Positions 16,812 through 25,969 of a DNA stretch of 64,000 bases are shown one piece after another. Where the stretch lies: assembly GCA_036555325.1 (NCBI GenBank), contig DATBLQ010000081.1:1-64000 (forward strand), in the 5' to 3' direction. This stretch comes from DATBLQ01 sp036555325. GTDB taxonomy: Bacteria > Pseudomonadota > Alphaproteobacteria > Rhizobiales > Aestuariivirgaceae. Within the stretch, counting starts at the first letter, position 1; each line of letters starts with the position of its first letter. A program made the translations under genes and the position numbers. A model generated the notes under the pieces. That model saw nothing but the letters and a program-made list of their open reading frames with translations. It made no database searches and was not told where the DNA came from.

Positions 16812-18095
16812 ATGTGGGGGAATACTCGGCCGGTTTGGGCACTCTTGCTCGGCGTCACCATACTGGCGCTCGGCAACGGGCTCCACGGTTCCCTGGTGGG
16901 AATCAGGTCGGCCGCGGAGAACTTCGATACGGCCACCACCGGTTTTATCATGTCGGGGTATTCGCTGGGGTTGATCCTTAGCGCCTATCTCACGCCCCGT
17001 ATCGTCGCCTATGTAGGCCATATCAGGGTTTTTGCTGCGCTTGCATCAATCGTTTCCACCGCGGTTCTCCTAATACCGCTGTGGATTGATCCGTTGTTCT
17101 GGTTTTCGATGCGCTTCGTCGCCGGCGTCTGCACTTCCGGTCTCTATATTGTTGCGGAAAGCTGGCTGAATGACGCGGCCAGCAACAAGAGCCGCGGCAA
17201 GCTTCTTTCAGTTTACATGACTTTGACTTTTGGAGCGATGGGGTGCGGCCAGCTTCTCTTGAACATCACCGATGAAAGCGGCTTCGCCCGGTTCATTGCA
17301 GTTTCAGCCTTGCTGTCCTTCGCCCTTGTTCCGATTTCCCTCGTTCGCTCGGAACCTCCGGAAATTGAGTCGGTGAAGGGAATGAGCGTGGTTGACATTT
17401 ACCGCGCCTCTCCTCTTGCAACAATTGCGGTTTTCGCCAATGGCCTCGGACAGACCGCGTTCTTTAGCATGGGCGCCGTCTTCGGTATCACTGTTGGCCT
17501 GTCGCTCCCCTATATCTCGCTTATGATGGCACTGCCGCCTATTGCCGTCATAGCCTCCCAGTATCCTATCGGCGCGCTATCTGATCGCTTCGATCGCCGC
17601 CGAGTGCTCATGGGGCTTAGCCTGCTTGCAGCCGTGCTTGCGGCGCTTGCTGTTCCAGCGGCGCAAATTTCTCCCTTTGCGCTTATCGCCATTGTCACGG
17701 TGTTTGGCGCAATCGCTCTTCCTATCTATTCCATCGTGCTTGCCTATGCGAATGATCATCTGAACAAGGATCAGATGCTGGGAGCATCAAGCAAGCTCAT
17801 TCTGCTCTATGGAATAGGCGCGATACTCGGGCCGCTTCTCGTCGGCAGCTTCATGCGCCAGTTAGGTTCGGCCGGCTTCATGATCTATTTTGTGCTCGTT
17901 TATGGCGGCATTGGGTTGTTCGCCATGTTCCGCATCCTGCGCCGGCCAGCCATCCCGAGAGAAGCGGGCCCGGTGATCCAAGTTTGCCCGACCACTACGG
18001 CGGTCACTGCCAAGGCTCTGGCTGACGACATGGAGCAAAGGACCATGCAAGGCAAGCCGGCCGCCGGCAACGTCGAACCGGCAATTGCCGGATAA
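16812..18095 (+). CDS. MFS transporter, YcaD-like
   Basis: This 427-residue protein has about twelve transmembrane helices. It matches the YcaD-type major facilitator group: GIRSAAENFDTATTGFIMSGYSLGLILS in the N-half, ESWLNDAASNKSRGKLLSVYM after helix 4, and the GALSDRFDRRRVLMG motif (the MFS motif between helices) in the C-half. The last 55 residues form a hydrophilic tail rich in Thr, Ala and Pro. The substrate is unknown. ATG 16812 follows a GGGG-rich stretch. It stands alone between the receiver gene and DUF2336. Confidence 0.85.
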   Translation: MWGNTRPVWALLLGVTILALGNGLHGSLVGIRSAAENFDTATTGFIMSGYSLGLILSAYLTPRIVAYVGHIRVFAALASIVSTAVLLIPLWIDPLFWFSMRFVAGVCTSGLYIVAESWLNDAASNKSRGKLLSVYMTLTFGAMGCGQLLLNITDESGFARFIAVSALLSFALVPISLVRSEPPEIESVKGMSVVDIYRASPLATIAVFANGLGQTAFFSMGAVFGITVGLSLPYISLMMALPPIAVIASQYPIGALSDRFDRRRVLMGLSLLAAVLAALAVPAAQISPFALIAIVTVFGAIALPIYSIVLAYANDHLNKDQMLGASSKLILLYGIGAILGPLLVGSFMRQLGSAGFMIYFVLVYGGIGLFAMFRILRRPAIPREAGPVIQVCPTTTAVTAKALADDMEQRTMQGKPAAGNVEPAIAG

Positions 18096-18183
18096 CTTAT
18101 GGTAAACCGAATATTAAGTCTTCTTTGCCAGGGTTGAGCCGACGAGACGGGCCTCTCTCGGCCCATTTGCAACTGGACCGATC

Positions 18184-19344
18184 TTGGCCGACGCCGGAAC
18201 AGATCTTGAACCGAGCCTTTTCGATGAAGTCCTGATGCGCGGAGGTGCCGACGCGCGCAAGGAGTTGGCGCGGCAGCTATCCTCAGCCATCGCCGGCAAT
18301 TGTGTGCCGGGCAAGGAACGCAGCCAGATCGTCGCAAACCTCATCAAGCTGGCAAACGATCCGGTTTCGGAAGTGCGTCAATCAGTTGCCCAGCATCTCA
18401 AGGGTGTCTCGCCGCTCGAAGCGGATCTGGTCTTTGCCATCGTCGCCGATGAGGAGGAGATTGCTCTCCCATTCATCGCGGCAAGCTTGGCTCTCGACCA
18501 GCCGAAGTTGCTTGCTATTTTGCGGGTCGGAGATGAACTGCGGCAGATTCAGGTCGCCTCCCGCCGCGATATTTCGCTCGACTGCATCGGCCACGTCCTG
18601 CACGCGGCGAATTGGCCCGTTTGTGCCGCATTGCTTGACAATCCGGCATTCGAGCCGAGTGAAAAAGACTATCGCAGGCTCTATGAGCGATTTTCTCAGG
18701 AGCCTCAAATCGTGGATCGGCTCTTGCAGAGAGATGACGTTCCCCTTGATATTAGAATTATTGAGGCGAAACGCGCCTCCAGCAGAATCCAGGACTATCT
18801 CAACTCCGCCGCTTATCCCACCGCTGAAGATCCTCACGATATGATTGCCGACGCGGAAGAAACTGCGACCTTGCAAGTATTGGCACAAGCCTACGAGGCC
18901 GAGCTTGATCGGGTAATGGCCTTTCTGCTCAATCGAAACATGCTTACCCCATCGCTTTTGCTGCGAGCAGCCGTTGTCGGAGAAACGCGTGTGATTGAAC
19001 GCGCAATCGCGCAGCTCTCCGGCGTCCCGCTGAGGCGCGTGCAAGGTCTTCTATATGATCACCGATCGATAAGCCGCGCCCTGTTCAACCGCTGCGGGCT
19101 GCCGCAGGACTGCATCGACATGATACAAGCCGCGGTTCAAGTGGAACGCGACATCCGCCAAAGTGGCAAGAACGTTTCCTCCGATGTGTTCGGCGCTCGA
19201 GTAGTCGAGACCATCATGACTCGCTTCACCCGTCTCAGCATCGCACGCAAGCTGAAGCTTATTTCATATGTGGAGAATTTCGGAACCGACCATCCACGAG
19301 CTGTCGCCGCCAAACTGAAGTTGAGCCTCAACCGGGCGGCGTGA
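18184..19344 (+). CDS. DUF2336 domain protein
   Basis: The protein has 386 residues, starting at a probable TTG (18184). It matches the alphaproteobacterial DUF2336 family: an N-terminal HEAT-like alpha-helical array (RKELARQLSS, VRQSVAQHLKG), the middle FIAASLALDQPKLL block and a long C-terminal helical region. Its function is unknown. In the family, acidic or helical repeats suggest protein-protein contact. A near-CtrA motif, with one mismatch in the second half, lies at about 18098-18115. The short gap to the MFS gene (88 bp) allows co-transcription, but the motif suggests its own promoter. Confidence 0.75.
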   Translation: MADAGTDLEPSLFDEVLMRGGADARKELARQLSSAIAGNCVPGKERSQIVANLIKLANDPVSEVRQSVAQHLKGVSPLEADLVFAIVADEEEIALPFIAASLALDQPKLLAILRVGDELRQIQVASRRDISLDCIGHVLHAANWPVCAALLDNPAFEPSEKDYRRLYERFSQEPQIVDRLLQRDDVPLDIRIIEAKRASSRIQDYLNSAAYPTAEDPHDMIADAEETATLQVLAQAYEAELDRVMAFLLNRNMLTPSLLLRAAVVGETRVIERAIAQLSGVPLRRVQGLLYDHRSISRALFNRCGLPQDCIDMIQAAVQVERDIRQSGKNVSSDVFGARVVETIMTRFTRLSIARKLKLISYVENFGTDHPRAVAAKLKLSLNRAA

Positions 19345-19462
19345 TGCAGGCCCAGCCTGCGTTGATGGGCTATTTGCAACCCGCAATCCTGTTCCGGGTC
19401 CTATCCTGAAATCAATACGACTGTTTCCGCTCACTGCTGCGGGCGCTTACTTGCTGCCTTAA

Positions 19463-19495
19463 CAAAAAAAGGTGCCGGACAACCATCCGGCACCT
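19463..19495 (-). terminator. Terminator of the NAD kinase gene
   Basis: A 9-bp GC-rich inverted repeat (19471-19479 with 19486-19494, loop CAACCA), extended by an A-T pair, is followed on the minus strand by a run of seven T. It lies about 95 bp after the nadK stop at 19589. The rest of the 244-bp gap from 19345 to 19588 shows nothing else I recognise. Confidence 0.8.
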
Positions 19496-19588
19496 CACTT
19501 CACACCGGCTTCAATGCCGGATACGCAACTCACGATTAAGAAGATAGCCATGCCTGATTAATGCTTCGCTAAGCCCGTCAATCTTCAA

Positions 19589-20356
19589 CTAAAACAAAAA
19601 TTGCTCCGAAAGAATGCGTTCGGAGAGGTTGTTTCCCTGGTCAAAAAGCAAGGTGGCTCTGATTGAGGAATCTTCGGCAGCCTCGACCATTTGTATGTTC
19701 CTGAACTCGGTGTGGTCCGCTACCGCGGCAACCGGCCGCTTGTCGGGCTCCTGCACGACGATCTTGACCTTGGCGTCGTACGGCAGAATGGCACCGCGCC
19801 AACGGCGTGGTCGGAACGGGCTGAGCGGCGTGAGGGCAAGGAGTCGCGAGGTGATTGGCAGGATGGGCCCATGGGCGGACAGGTTGTATGCAGTCGAGCC
19901 GGCGGGGGTGGATACGAGTAAGCCGTCACAGATCAGTTCCTTGAGTCGCTCTTTGCTGTCGATGAAGATGGAGAGCTTGGCCGCTTGATAGGTCTGGCGG
20001 AGCATCGATACTTCGTTGAAGGCAATGGCTCGATGCTTGCGGCCATCCACATCGCTCGCCACCATGCGCAAGGGATGGATGACGGTAGCTTCCGCATGGC
20101 TTAACCGGTCAGCCAAACCGTCCTCTTCATAGTCGTTCATCATGAAACCGACCGACCCACGGTTCATTCCGTAGATTGGCTTTCCCGTATGCCCATATTT
20201 GTGAAGAGCGTGGAGCATGAGACCATCGCCCCCCAGGGCTACGATATACTTGGCCTCGGAGGGCTTCGCATTGCCGTAGCGTTTGGAGAGGGCCTTCTGC
20301 GCGGCCTTCGCTTCGGGCGCGTCTGAGGCAATAAATGCGAACGAATTAGGGTTCAT
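19589..20356 (-). CDS. nadK: NAD kinase
   Basis: NadK phosphorylates NAD to NADP using ATP. The 255-residue protein carries the family motifs GGDG (VALGGDGLMLHAL), NRGSVGFMMND, and the C-terminal STPAGSTAYNLSAHGPILP with TPLSPFRPRRW. ATG 20356 gives the usual rhizobial length; the longer in-frame start at 20395 is not needed. It is divergent from DUF1636 (82 bp between start codons). A strong terminator lies downstream. Confidence 0.95.
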   Translation of the reverse strand: MNPNSFAFIASDAPEAKAAQKALSKRYGNAKPSEAKYIVALGGDGLMLHALHKYGHTGKPIYGMNRGSVGFMMNDYEEDGLADRLSHAEATVIHPLRMVASDVDGRKHRAIAFNEVSMLRQTYQAAKLSIFIDSKERLKELICDGLLVSTPAGSTAYNLSAHGPILPITSRLLALTPLSPFRPRRWRGAILPYDAKVKIVVQEPDKRPVAAVADHTEFRNIQMVEAAEDSSIRATLLFDQGNNLSERILSEQFLF

Positions 20357-20437
20357 GCACGAGCCACGGTTGACAGACTGCCCGATCTTTCCCATTGCTT
20401 GGCCCAGCCAGTCAATTGCTATCTCCGGGCGTCCTTT

Positions 20438-20812
20438 ATGCGTGCACTCGTATTCTGCACTACCTGCCGCTACAGCCGTGACCAGCAGAGGGGTCCGGGC
20501 GGGCAGACGGGCGGAGAAATGCTGATCGCTGAAACACAGAGTTTGCTTGCCACGGAGGGCAGGAATGATGTCAAAATCGAGCGGCAGCCCTGTCTATGGT
20601 CGTGTCTTAGACACTGCAACGTTCTGTTCCGGGACGATCAACGCTTCTCCTATCTTGCGGGTGATTTCCCTCCTGTGCGGGAAGCTGCCGAAGCAATCAT
20701 CCGCTGGTTCGACTTGCATGGGAAGTCCGAATTGGGAACTGTTCCATTCCGCGATTGGCCCAAAGCCGTGCGAGGACATTTCATCGCTCGCATCCCTCCG
20801 TTGAAACCGTGA
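20438..20812 (+). CDS. DUF1636 small cysteine-rich metal-binding protein, cobalamin cluster
   Basis: This 124-residue protein matches DUF1636. It has an N-terminal CTTCRYSRD motif, then CLWSCLRHCNVLF with three more cysteines, and the family-typical ending FRDWPKAVRGHFIARIPPL. The cysteine set suggests a metal or 2Fe-2S site, like thioredoxin-like ferredoxins. It is found next to cobalamin genes in other alphaproteobacteria. Here its stop overlaps the cobU start (GTGA, 4 bp), so it is co-translated with it. Its role in B12 chemistry is unknown. Confidence 0.75.
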   Translation: MRALVFCTTCRYSRDQQRGPGGQTGGEMLIAETQSLLATEGRNDVKIERQPCLWSCLRHCNVLFRDDQRFSYLAGDFPPVREAAEAIIRWFDLHGKSELGTVPFRDWPKAVRGHFIARIPPLKP

Positions 20813-21321
20813 ATCGCCGCGTTCTTGTTCTGGGAGGAGCCCGCTCCGGCAAGAGCCGTCACGCCGAAGGGTTGGCGGATGTTCGTTCAGGACGGCGTCT
20901 CTATGTCGCCACCGCCGAACCCGGCGATTCCGAAATGCAAATCCGGATCGACGAGCACCGCGCCCGCCGAGGCAAGAGCTGGCTTACATTGGAAGAGCCG
21001 GTTTATTTGTCGGAGCTTCTGCGTAAAGAATGCAGATCGGATCGCTTCGTGCTCGTCGACTGTATTACTCTCTGGATCAGCAATCTGATGCATCAGGGTA
21101 TGGAAGTTCAACCCGCCATCGCTGAGCTCTGCACACTAATTCCACGGCTCGAAGGTCAAGTGCTGTTCGTGTCGAACGAGGTAGGCCAAGGAATCGTTCC
21201 CGATAATGAACTTGCCCGGCGTTTTCGCGATGAAGCCGGCTTTGCCAATCAACAAATCGCAGAAGCTTGCGATGAAGTGATTTTCCTGATCGCCGGACTG
21301 CCGCACCGTCTCAAGGGCTGA
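20809..21321 (+). CDS. cobU: Adenosylcobinamide kinase / adenosylcobinamide-phosphate guanylyltransferase
   Basis: This enzyme (CobP in pseudomonad naming) phosphorylates adenosylcobinamide and then attaches GMP. It carries Walker A GGARSGKSRHAE, the following RLYVATAEPGDSEMQIRIDEHRARR, and the ending VSNEVGQGIVPDNELARRFRDEAGFANQQIAEACDEVIFLIAGLPHRLKG. GTG 20809 overlaps the DUF1636 stop by 4 bp and gives 170 residues, the normal size. The 3' end overlaps the convergent cobD gene by 11 bp. Confidence 0.93.
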   Translation: MNRRVLVLGGARSGKSRHAEGLADVRSGRRLYVATAEPGDSEMQIRIDEHRARRGKSWLTLEEPVYLSELLRKECRSDRFVLVDCITLWISNLMHQGMEVQPAIAELCTLIPRLEGQVLFVSNEVGQGIVPDNELARRFRDEAGFANQQIAEACDEVIFLIAGLPHRLKG

Positions 21322-22285
21322 ACATGGCGCCGAGCGCGATCAGAATCGTGAAAAGATTGAGCGTGCGAGCCTGAAGCTTCAACCCTTCACGAATATGCCA
21401 AGCCGCTAGAACATGTCTTCCTCGTCCCATCCAAGGAAGATCGACCTTCACTCCCTCATAAAACCGCGGGCCTCCAAGTCTCACCTCAAGCGCTCCTGCT
21501 AGGGCCGCTTCCGGCCAGCCCGCATTCGGCGAGAAATGCCGTTTCGCATCGCGCAGCATGTACTCGAAGGCTGCAGCACCGCGGCTGGGGCTGGTGAGCG
21601 ACGTCGCGCCGGCGATCAGGAATCCGGTTAGGCGTGAGCATGGGAGATTGACAAGATCGTCGAGTCTGGCCGCCGCCCAGCCGAAATTCTGGTAACGCTC
21701 GGTCTTATGGCCGATCATACTGTCTGCGGTATTGATCGCTTTGTAGATGATGATTCCGGGAAGCCCGAACAGCGCCAGCCAGATGGCCGGGGCCACGATG
21801 GCATCTGAGGTGTTTTCCGCAAGGCTTTCGAGCGCTGCGCGAACGATGCCGCTTTCATCAAGCGGAGAGGGGTCGCGCCCGACAATGTGACTTACTGCGA
21901 TGCGGCCTTGCTCCACGCCGCCCTTTTCAAGCCCCTCGGCGACCGCTTCGACGTAACGGCGCAGGTCTACTTGAGCTAGGAAACTGCTCGCCAGCAGAGC
22001 CTCGACAATCCAGCCCCCCTCGTAGTGCCGCAGTGCAAACGAAATTGGTACCGTGATGGCCAACACGATCAGCATCAAAACCAAAACGGCGATCGTTCCC
22101 CGCACCCGGCCACCCCATCGCTTCTCCGAATGCCGGTTCAACCGACGATCGAGAAATGAAACAAGACCACCCATCCACTCCACCGGATGCCCAATTCTTT
22201 TCAGCAGGAAGCGCGGATAGCCGACCAAACGCTCAACGACGAGCGCAATGAATGCAATTGGAAGCGTGGTTGAAAGATCGATCAA
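21311..22285 (-). CDS. cobD: Adenosylcobinamide-phosphate synthase
   Basis: CobD (CbiB) joins aminopropanol phosphate to adenosylcobyric acid. The 324-residue protein has several hydrophobic helices and the family blocks GYPRFLLKRIGHPVEWMG, ESLAENTSDAIVAPAIWLALFGLPGIIIYKAINTADSMIGH and SPNAGWPEAALAGALEVRLGG. The start is TTG 22285, which directly follows the cobQ TGA. It is the third gene in a row in this operon to start with TTG. Confidence 0.92.
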   Translation of the reverse strand: MIDLSTTLPIAFIALVVERLVGYPRFLLKRIGHPVEWMGGLVSFLDRRLNRHSEKRWGGRVRGTIAVLVLMLIVLAITVPISFALRHYEGGWIVEALLASSFLAQVDLRRYVEAVAEGLEKGGVEQGRIAVSHIVGRDPSPLDESGIVRAALESLAENTSDAIVAPAIWLALFGLPGIIIYKAINTADSMIGHKTERYQNFGWAAARLDDLVNLPCSRLTGFLIAGATSLTSPSRGAAAFEYMLRDAKRHFSPNAGWPEAALAGALEVRLGGPRFYEGVKVDLPWMGRGRHVLAAWHIREGLKLQARTLNLFTILIALGAMFSP

Positions 22286-23761
22286 TCAGGCTCTAACCGG
22301 CAAAGCAAGCTCGAGCAGGCGCCCAAGGACAATATGTTGTTCCAGATGGCTGGCAAGAGAGTTCAACGTCTCATCGACAAGTGAGATATAAGAGATTCCA
22401 CCCCCACTCCCTTCCCGCAACGCTTGTAGATAAGCGCTGCGAAATGTATCGCTGCTGAAACAGCCGTGCAGATATGTTCCCTCCACCCGCCCATCGATCG
22501 AGCGTGCCCCGTCGGCATCCCCACCGATATAGGCGAAGGGGCGTTCACAGTCAGGTCCCGCGGTTCTGCCAAGGTGAATTTCATAGCCCGTTATTTCGGT
22601 GTTCGACGCAACATGGCGTGCATCGACCAAGGCCAGTTCTTTCTGCGACGCAAGCGTTGTATCGATATTCAGCAGACCAAGGCCTTCGGCCGTTGTTGCA
22701 GGTCCTTCAAGACCTTCCGGATCATGAATGGCGCGGCCAAGCATTTGGTAGCCGCCACAGAGCCCAAGCACATGGCCGCCGCGCCGCAAATGCGCCTTGA
22801 GGTCGATGTCCCAACCCTGGATCTTCAAGAATGTTAAGTCGGCAATGGTCGACTTCGAGCCGGGAATTATGACAAGCTTTGCATCTGCTGGAATCGGCTC
22901 ACCCGCTTGGACGAAGTGAAGTGTCACGTTCGGCTCCAGACGCAACGGGTCGAGATCGTCGAAGTTGGCAATTCGCGGCAATCGCAGAACCGCGATTTTT
23001 AGCCCGCCGCTTCCCTGTTCCACAGTTTCCTCGAGCGCTAGGACATCCTCGGCCGGCAAGCGTCTCGCTGCGGCAAAATGTGGAATAACCCCGAGCACAG
23101 GCCTGCGGGTGAGCTTTTCAATTGTTTTTCGGCCACCCGCAAACAGCGATATGTCTCCGTGAAAATTGTTGATGATTACCGCCTTCAATCGAGCGGCATC
23201 CTTGCGTGGCAGGACCTTGAAAGTTCCGACCACGCTGGCGATGACGCCGCCTCGGTGAACATCACCGATCAGAACCACATCGATACCAGCCGCCTCGGCA
23301 AAGCCCATGTTGGCGATATCGCCTTGGCGAAGGTTGATCTCTGCCGGAGAGCCGGCGCCTTCGACGATGATCAAGTCGGCTTCCGCCGAAAGCCGGTGAA
23401 AGCTTTCCATTACGTCGGCCAAGTAATCTCGTCGCATGCGCATGAAGTCCTTCGCCTTAAGTGTTGTCCTAAGGTGACCTTGCACAATAAGCTGCGCCCC
23501 GGTCGGGGATTCGGGTTTCAACAGAACGGGATTCATATGCACGCTGGGGGCTACTCGCGCAGCGACGGCCTGCAACGCTTGCGCGCGCCCGATTTCACCG
23601 CCGTCCGCCGTAACCGCTGCATTGTTCGACATGTTTTGAGGCTTGAACGGGCGAACCTTAAGACCGCGGTTGGCAAATGCCCTGGCGAGGCCGGCGGCTA
23701 TCAATGACTTGCCGACGTCCGAACCAGTGCCCTGAAGCATTATTGCACGCGCAATACTCAA
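22286..23761 (-). CDS. cobQ: Cobyric acid synthase
   Basis: CobQ (CbiP) amidates four side chains of adenosylcobyrinic acid a,c-diamide. The 491-residue protein shows RAIMLQGTGSDVGKS (dethiobiotin-synthase-like P-loop), then the glutaminase domain with VLGLCGGYQMLG (catalytic Cys) and VEGTYLHGCF (catalytic His). The start is TTG 23761, giving LSIARAIMLQ, which matches the usual CobQ start and overlaps the cobB stop by 4 bp (TTGA). An ATG at 23740 would remove seven family-conserved residues. Confidence 0.93.
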   Translation of the reverse strand: MSIARAIMLQGTGSDVGKSLIAAGLARAFANRGLKVRPFKPQNMSNNAAVTADGGEIGRAQALQAVAARVAPSVHMNPVLLKPESPTGAQLIVQGHLRTTLKAKDFMRMRRDYLADVMESFHRLSAEADLIIVEGAGSPAEINLRQGDIANMGFAEAAGIDVVLIGDVHRGGVIASVVGTFKVLPRKDAARLKAVIINNFHGDISLFAGGRKTIEKLTRRPVLGVIPHFAAARRLPAEDVLALEETVEQGSGGLKIAVLRLPRIANFDDLDPLRLEPNVTLHFVQAGEPIPADAKLVIIPGSKSTIADLTFLKIQGWDIDLKAHLRRGGHVLGLCGGYQMLGRAIHDPEGLEGPATTAEGLGLLNIDTTLASQKELALVDARHVASNTEITGYEIHLGRTAGPDCERPFAYIGGDADGARSIDGRVEGTYLHGCFSSDTFRSAYLQALREGSGGGISYISLVDETLNSLASHLEQHIVLGRLLELALPVRA

Positions 23762-25050
23762 CGATCGTCTCGGTCGATAATATGTGCATAGGAACCCATA
23801 ATCCGGCCATTTCTGAGACCTGAAGTACCAAGAGAGGCGCCGGAGGCATCCTGCATGGTAAAGAGATGATCTCCGCGCACCTGTTCTGCCAATGTTGAAT
23901 AGTGAAATTCGTGCCCGCGCAGTCGCGGCGGAAAAGGCAATGCCCCTGTGTGCTTCAGGACTCGATAGCCAAGAGATAGCTTGCGGGTAGCGAAGCTTGT
24001 TCCGTGCGGCAATAGCGCAGCCATCGCATGGGATTTGCCCTTGGCGTCGATCAAATACCGTCCAAGGACCATGAAGCCGCCGCACTCGCCATAGATCAAT
24101 ACACCCCGCGCTGCCGCCTGGCCCAGCCCATCGAGAAAACGCGAGTTTGCCGAAAGCCTCGCAGCGTGTAGCTCAGGGTACCCGCCGGGGAGAAAAACCG
24201 CATCCGCATCGGGTGAGGGGGGTTTGTCGGCCAAGGGAGAAAAAAATCGAAGCTCCGCACCCTGTGCCCGCCATCCTCCCAGCATGTGTTCATAGGCAAA
24301 GCCAAATGCCTCATCATTTGCCACGGCGATACGCTGGCCTATGGGCGGAAGAAACTTGGGCATGGTCAGTGGAGCGCCAAGCGCCTGCGCCAGGGAGCGA
24401 AACTTTTCAAGGTCAATCGAAGCGGCGGCGAGCTCTGCGGCGCGTGATATGAACCCTTGCAGCCCCTTCAGCTCCTGGGCCTGGTGCAATCCCAAATGTC
24501 GCGAGGGAATTTCAAGTCCGCTGAGCCGTGGCACGACGCCCACGACCACTTGATTGGCAAGCGCATCGACCAGAACGCGCTGGTGCCGCTCGCTTCCCAC
24601 CCGGTTGAGGATGACGCCAGCGATGTTGACGCCCTTGCGAAAGGTTGAAAACCCGTGCACCAGCGCGGCAACCGATTGCGACTGGTGATGAGCATCCACC
24701 ACCAGCAGAACTGGAAGGTCGAGACGCTTCGCCAGGTCGGCGGTCGATCCCTTGCCTTTCTCGGGACCGTCGAACAGCCCCATCACTCCTTCAATGATGA
24801 CAAGATCTGACTCCTCTTCCTGTGCCGCGAGCAGCGCCCTTATGAGTTCGGGACGCATCGCCCAAGGGTCGAGATTGACGCAAGGGCGGCCGGTAGCCGC
24901 TTCATGAAACCGAGGATCGATGTAGTCCGGTCCGATCTTGGCCGATGCAACGCTCAAACCGGAGTTCTTCAACGCCGCCAGCACGGCGAGCGTGATCAGC
25001 GTCTTTCCTGCTCCCGAGGATGGCGCCGCGACAATGAGAGCATTAGCCAA
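23758..25050 (-). CDS. cobB: Cobyrinic (or hydrogenobyrinic) acid a,c-diamide synthase
   Basis: This 430-residue enzyme amidates the a and c side chains using glutamine or ammonia and ATP. The P-loop reads APSSGAGKTLITLA, DYIDPRFHEAATGRPCVNLDPW is the CobB signature, and the glutaminase domain has YGECGGFMVLG (Cys). Whether the substrate carries cobalt depends on the pathway type; here early cobalt insertion is likely. The start is TTG 25050, overlapping the end of cobA by 8 bp. It is the second gene of the cobA-cobB-cobQ-cobD operon. Confidence 0.92.
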   Translation of the reverse strand: MANALIVAAPSSGAGKTLITLAVLAALKNSGLSVASAKIGPDYIDPRFHEAATGRPCVNLDPWAMRPELIRALLAAQEEESDLVIIEGVMGLFDGPEKGKGSTADLAKRLDLPVLLVVDAHHQSQSVAALVHGFSTFRKGVNIAGVILNRVGSERHQRVLVDALANQVVVGVVPRLSGLEIPSRHLGLHQAQELKGLQGFISRAAELAAASIDLEKFRSLAQALGAPLTMPKFLPPIGQRIAVANDEAFGFAYEHMLGGWRAQGAELRFFSPLADKPPSPDADAVFLPGGYPELHAARLSANSRFLDGLGQAAARGVLIYGECGGFMVLGRYLIDAKGKSHAMAALLPHGTSFATRKLSLGYRVLKHTGALPFPPRLRGHEFHYSTLAEQVRGDHLFTMQDASGASLGTSGLRNGRIMGSYAHIIDRDDR

Positions 25051-25912
25051 TTTTGTTCTCCCGCAACGCCTTGCTGTACCACTCCAGGCACGCGCGCCAC
25101 TGTGACAGCTGTCCCACCACGACGATCGCCGGGGCGGGTGGGACGAGCCGCGCTAAGAAGTCCTCAACCAGCTCAAGGCTGGTTTCGTGCACCTCTTGCT
25201 GGGGCAGCGTCGCGTTCGACACGATGGTCACCGTGTCGGCTGGGTTTCGGCCGCCGCCGATAAGCTCCTTGGCGATCGCCGGCAGGTGCTTGACCGCCAT
25301 GTACATGACAATGACAGGAGAAGCCCGGGCAATCGCCTTCCAGTCTACGTTGGCGGGCATGGCGCCAGTCGCATCGTGTCCGGTCAGAAAGATGACCGAG
25401 TGGTTGGTATCACGGTGTGTCGCCGGGATCCCGGCGTAGGCAAGCCCGCCGATGCCGGCCGAGATGCCCGGCACGATCCGGAAAGGAATTTTGGCTTTGG
25501 CGAGTTGGCTTGCCTCCTCCCCGCCGCGGCCGAATATCATGGGGTCGCCGCCCTTCAGCCGCAGGACACGGTTGTCCTGGCGGGCAAGTTCGATCAGCCT
25601 TAGCGAGATATCGCGTTGGTTGGGTGACGGCTTGCCGCCCCGCTTGCCGGCATATTCGATTTCCACGCCGGCCGGAGCCCAGCGCAGCACATCGGCATTC
25701 ACGAGCGCGTCGTAAACAATGACGTCACAATTCTGGATCGCATGATAGGCAAGCAGAGTCATCAGGCCAGGCGCGCCCGGCCCAGCGCCTACAAGCCAGA
25801 CCGAACCCCTTTGAAATACGGGGAATGTCTCCGCATCCAGACCCGCGAATCCGCGAGGGGAGGCTAGCTTGCCCTGCCAGTCCTGCACCGAGGTTTTTGG
25901 GGAGTTCGTCAC
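25043..25912 (-). CDS. cobA: Uroporphyrinogen-III C-methyltransferase
   Basis: SUMT adds two methyl groups to uroporphyrinogen III to make precorrin-2. It carries the SAM-dependent methylase motif VGAGPGAPGLMTL, YDALVNADVL, RLKGGDPMIFGRGGEEA and PGISAGIGGLAYAGIPATHRD. The protein is 289 residues long with a 35-residue N-terminal extension before the core. It has no dehydrogenase/chelatase domain (not CysG-type), so precorrin-2 oxidation must come from elsewhere. The start is GTG 25912. It leads the minus-strand cobABQD run and is divergent from cbiD (about 57 bp). Confidence 0.93.
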   Translation of the reverse strand: MTNSPKTSVQDWQGKLASPRGFAGLDAETFPVFQRGSVWLVGAGPGAPGLMTLLAYHAIQNCDVIVYDALVNADVLRWAPAGVEIEYAGKRGGKPSPNQRDISLRLIELARQDNRVLRLKGGDPMIFGRGGEEASQLAKAKIPFRIVPGISAGIGGLAYAGIPATHRDTNHSVIFLTGHDATGAMPANVDWKAIARASPVIVMYMAVKHLPAIAKELIGGGRNPADTVTIVSNATLPQQEVHETSLELVEDFLARLVPPAPAIVVVGQLSQWRACLEWYSKALRENKIG

Positions 25913-25969
25913 GAGCCACAGGTCCCGAATCTGTTGCCGCGCTGTTTACAAGGATTATACAAGTTCGTC

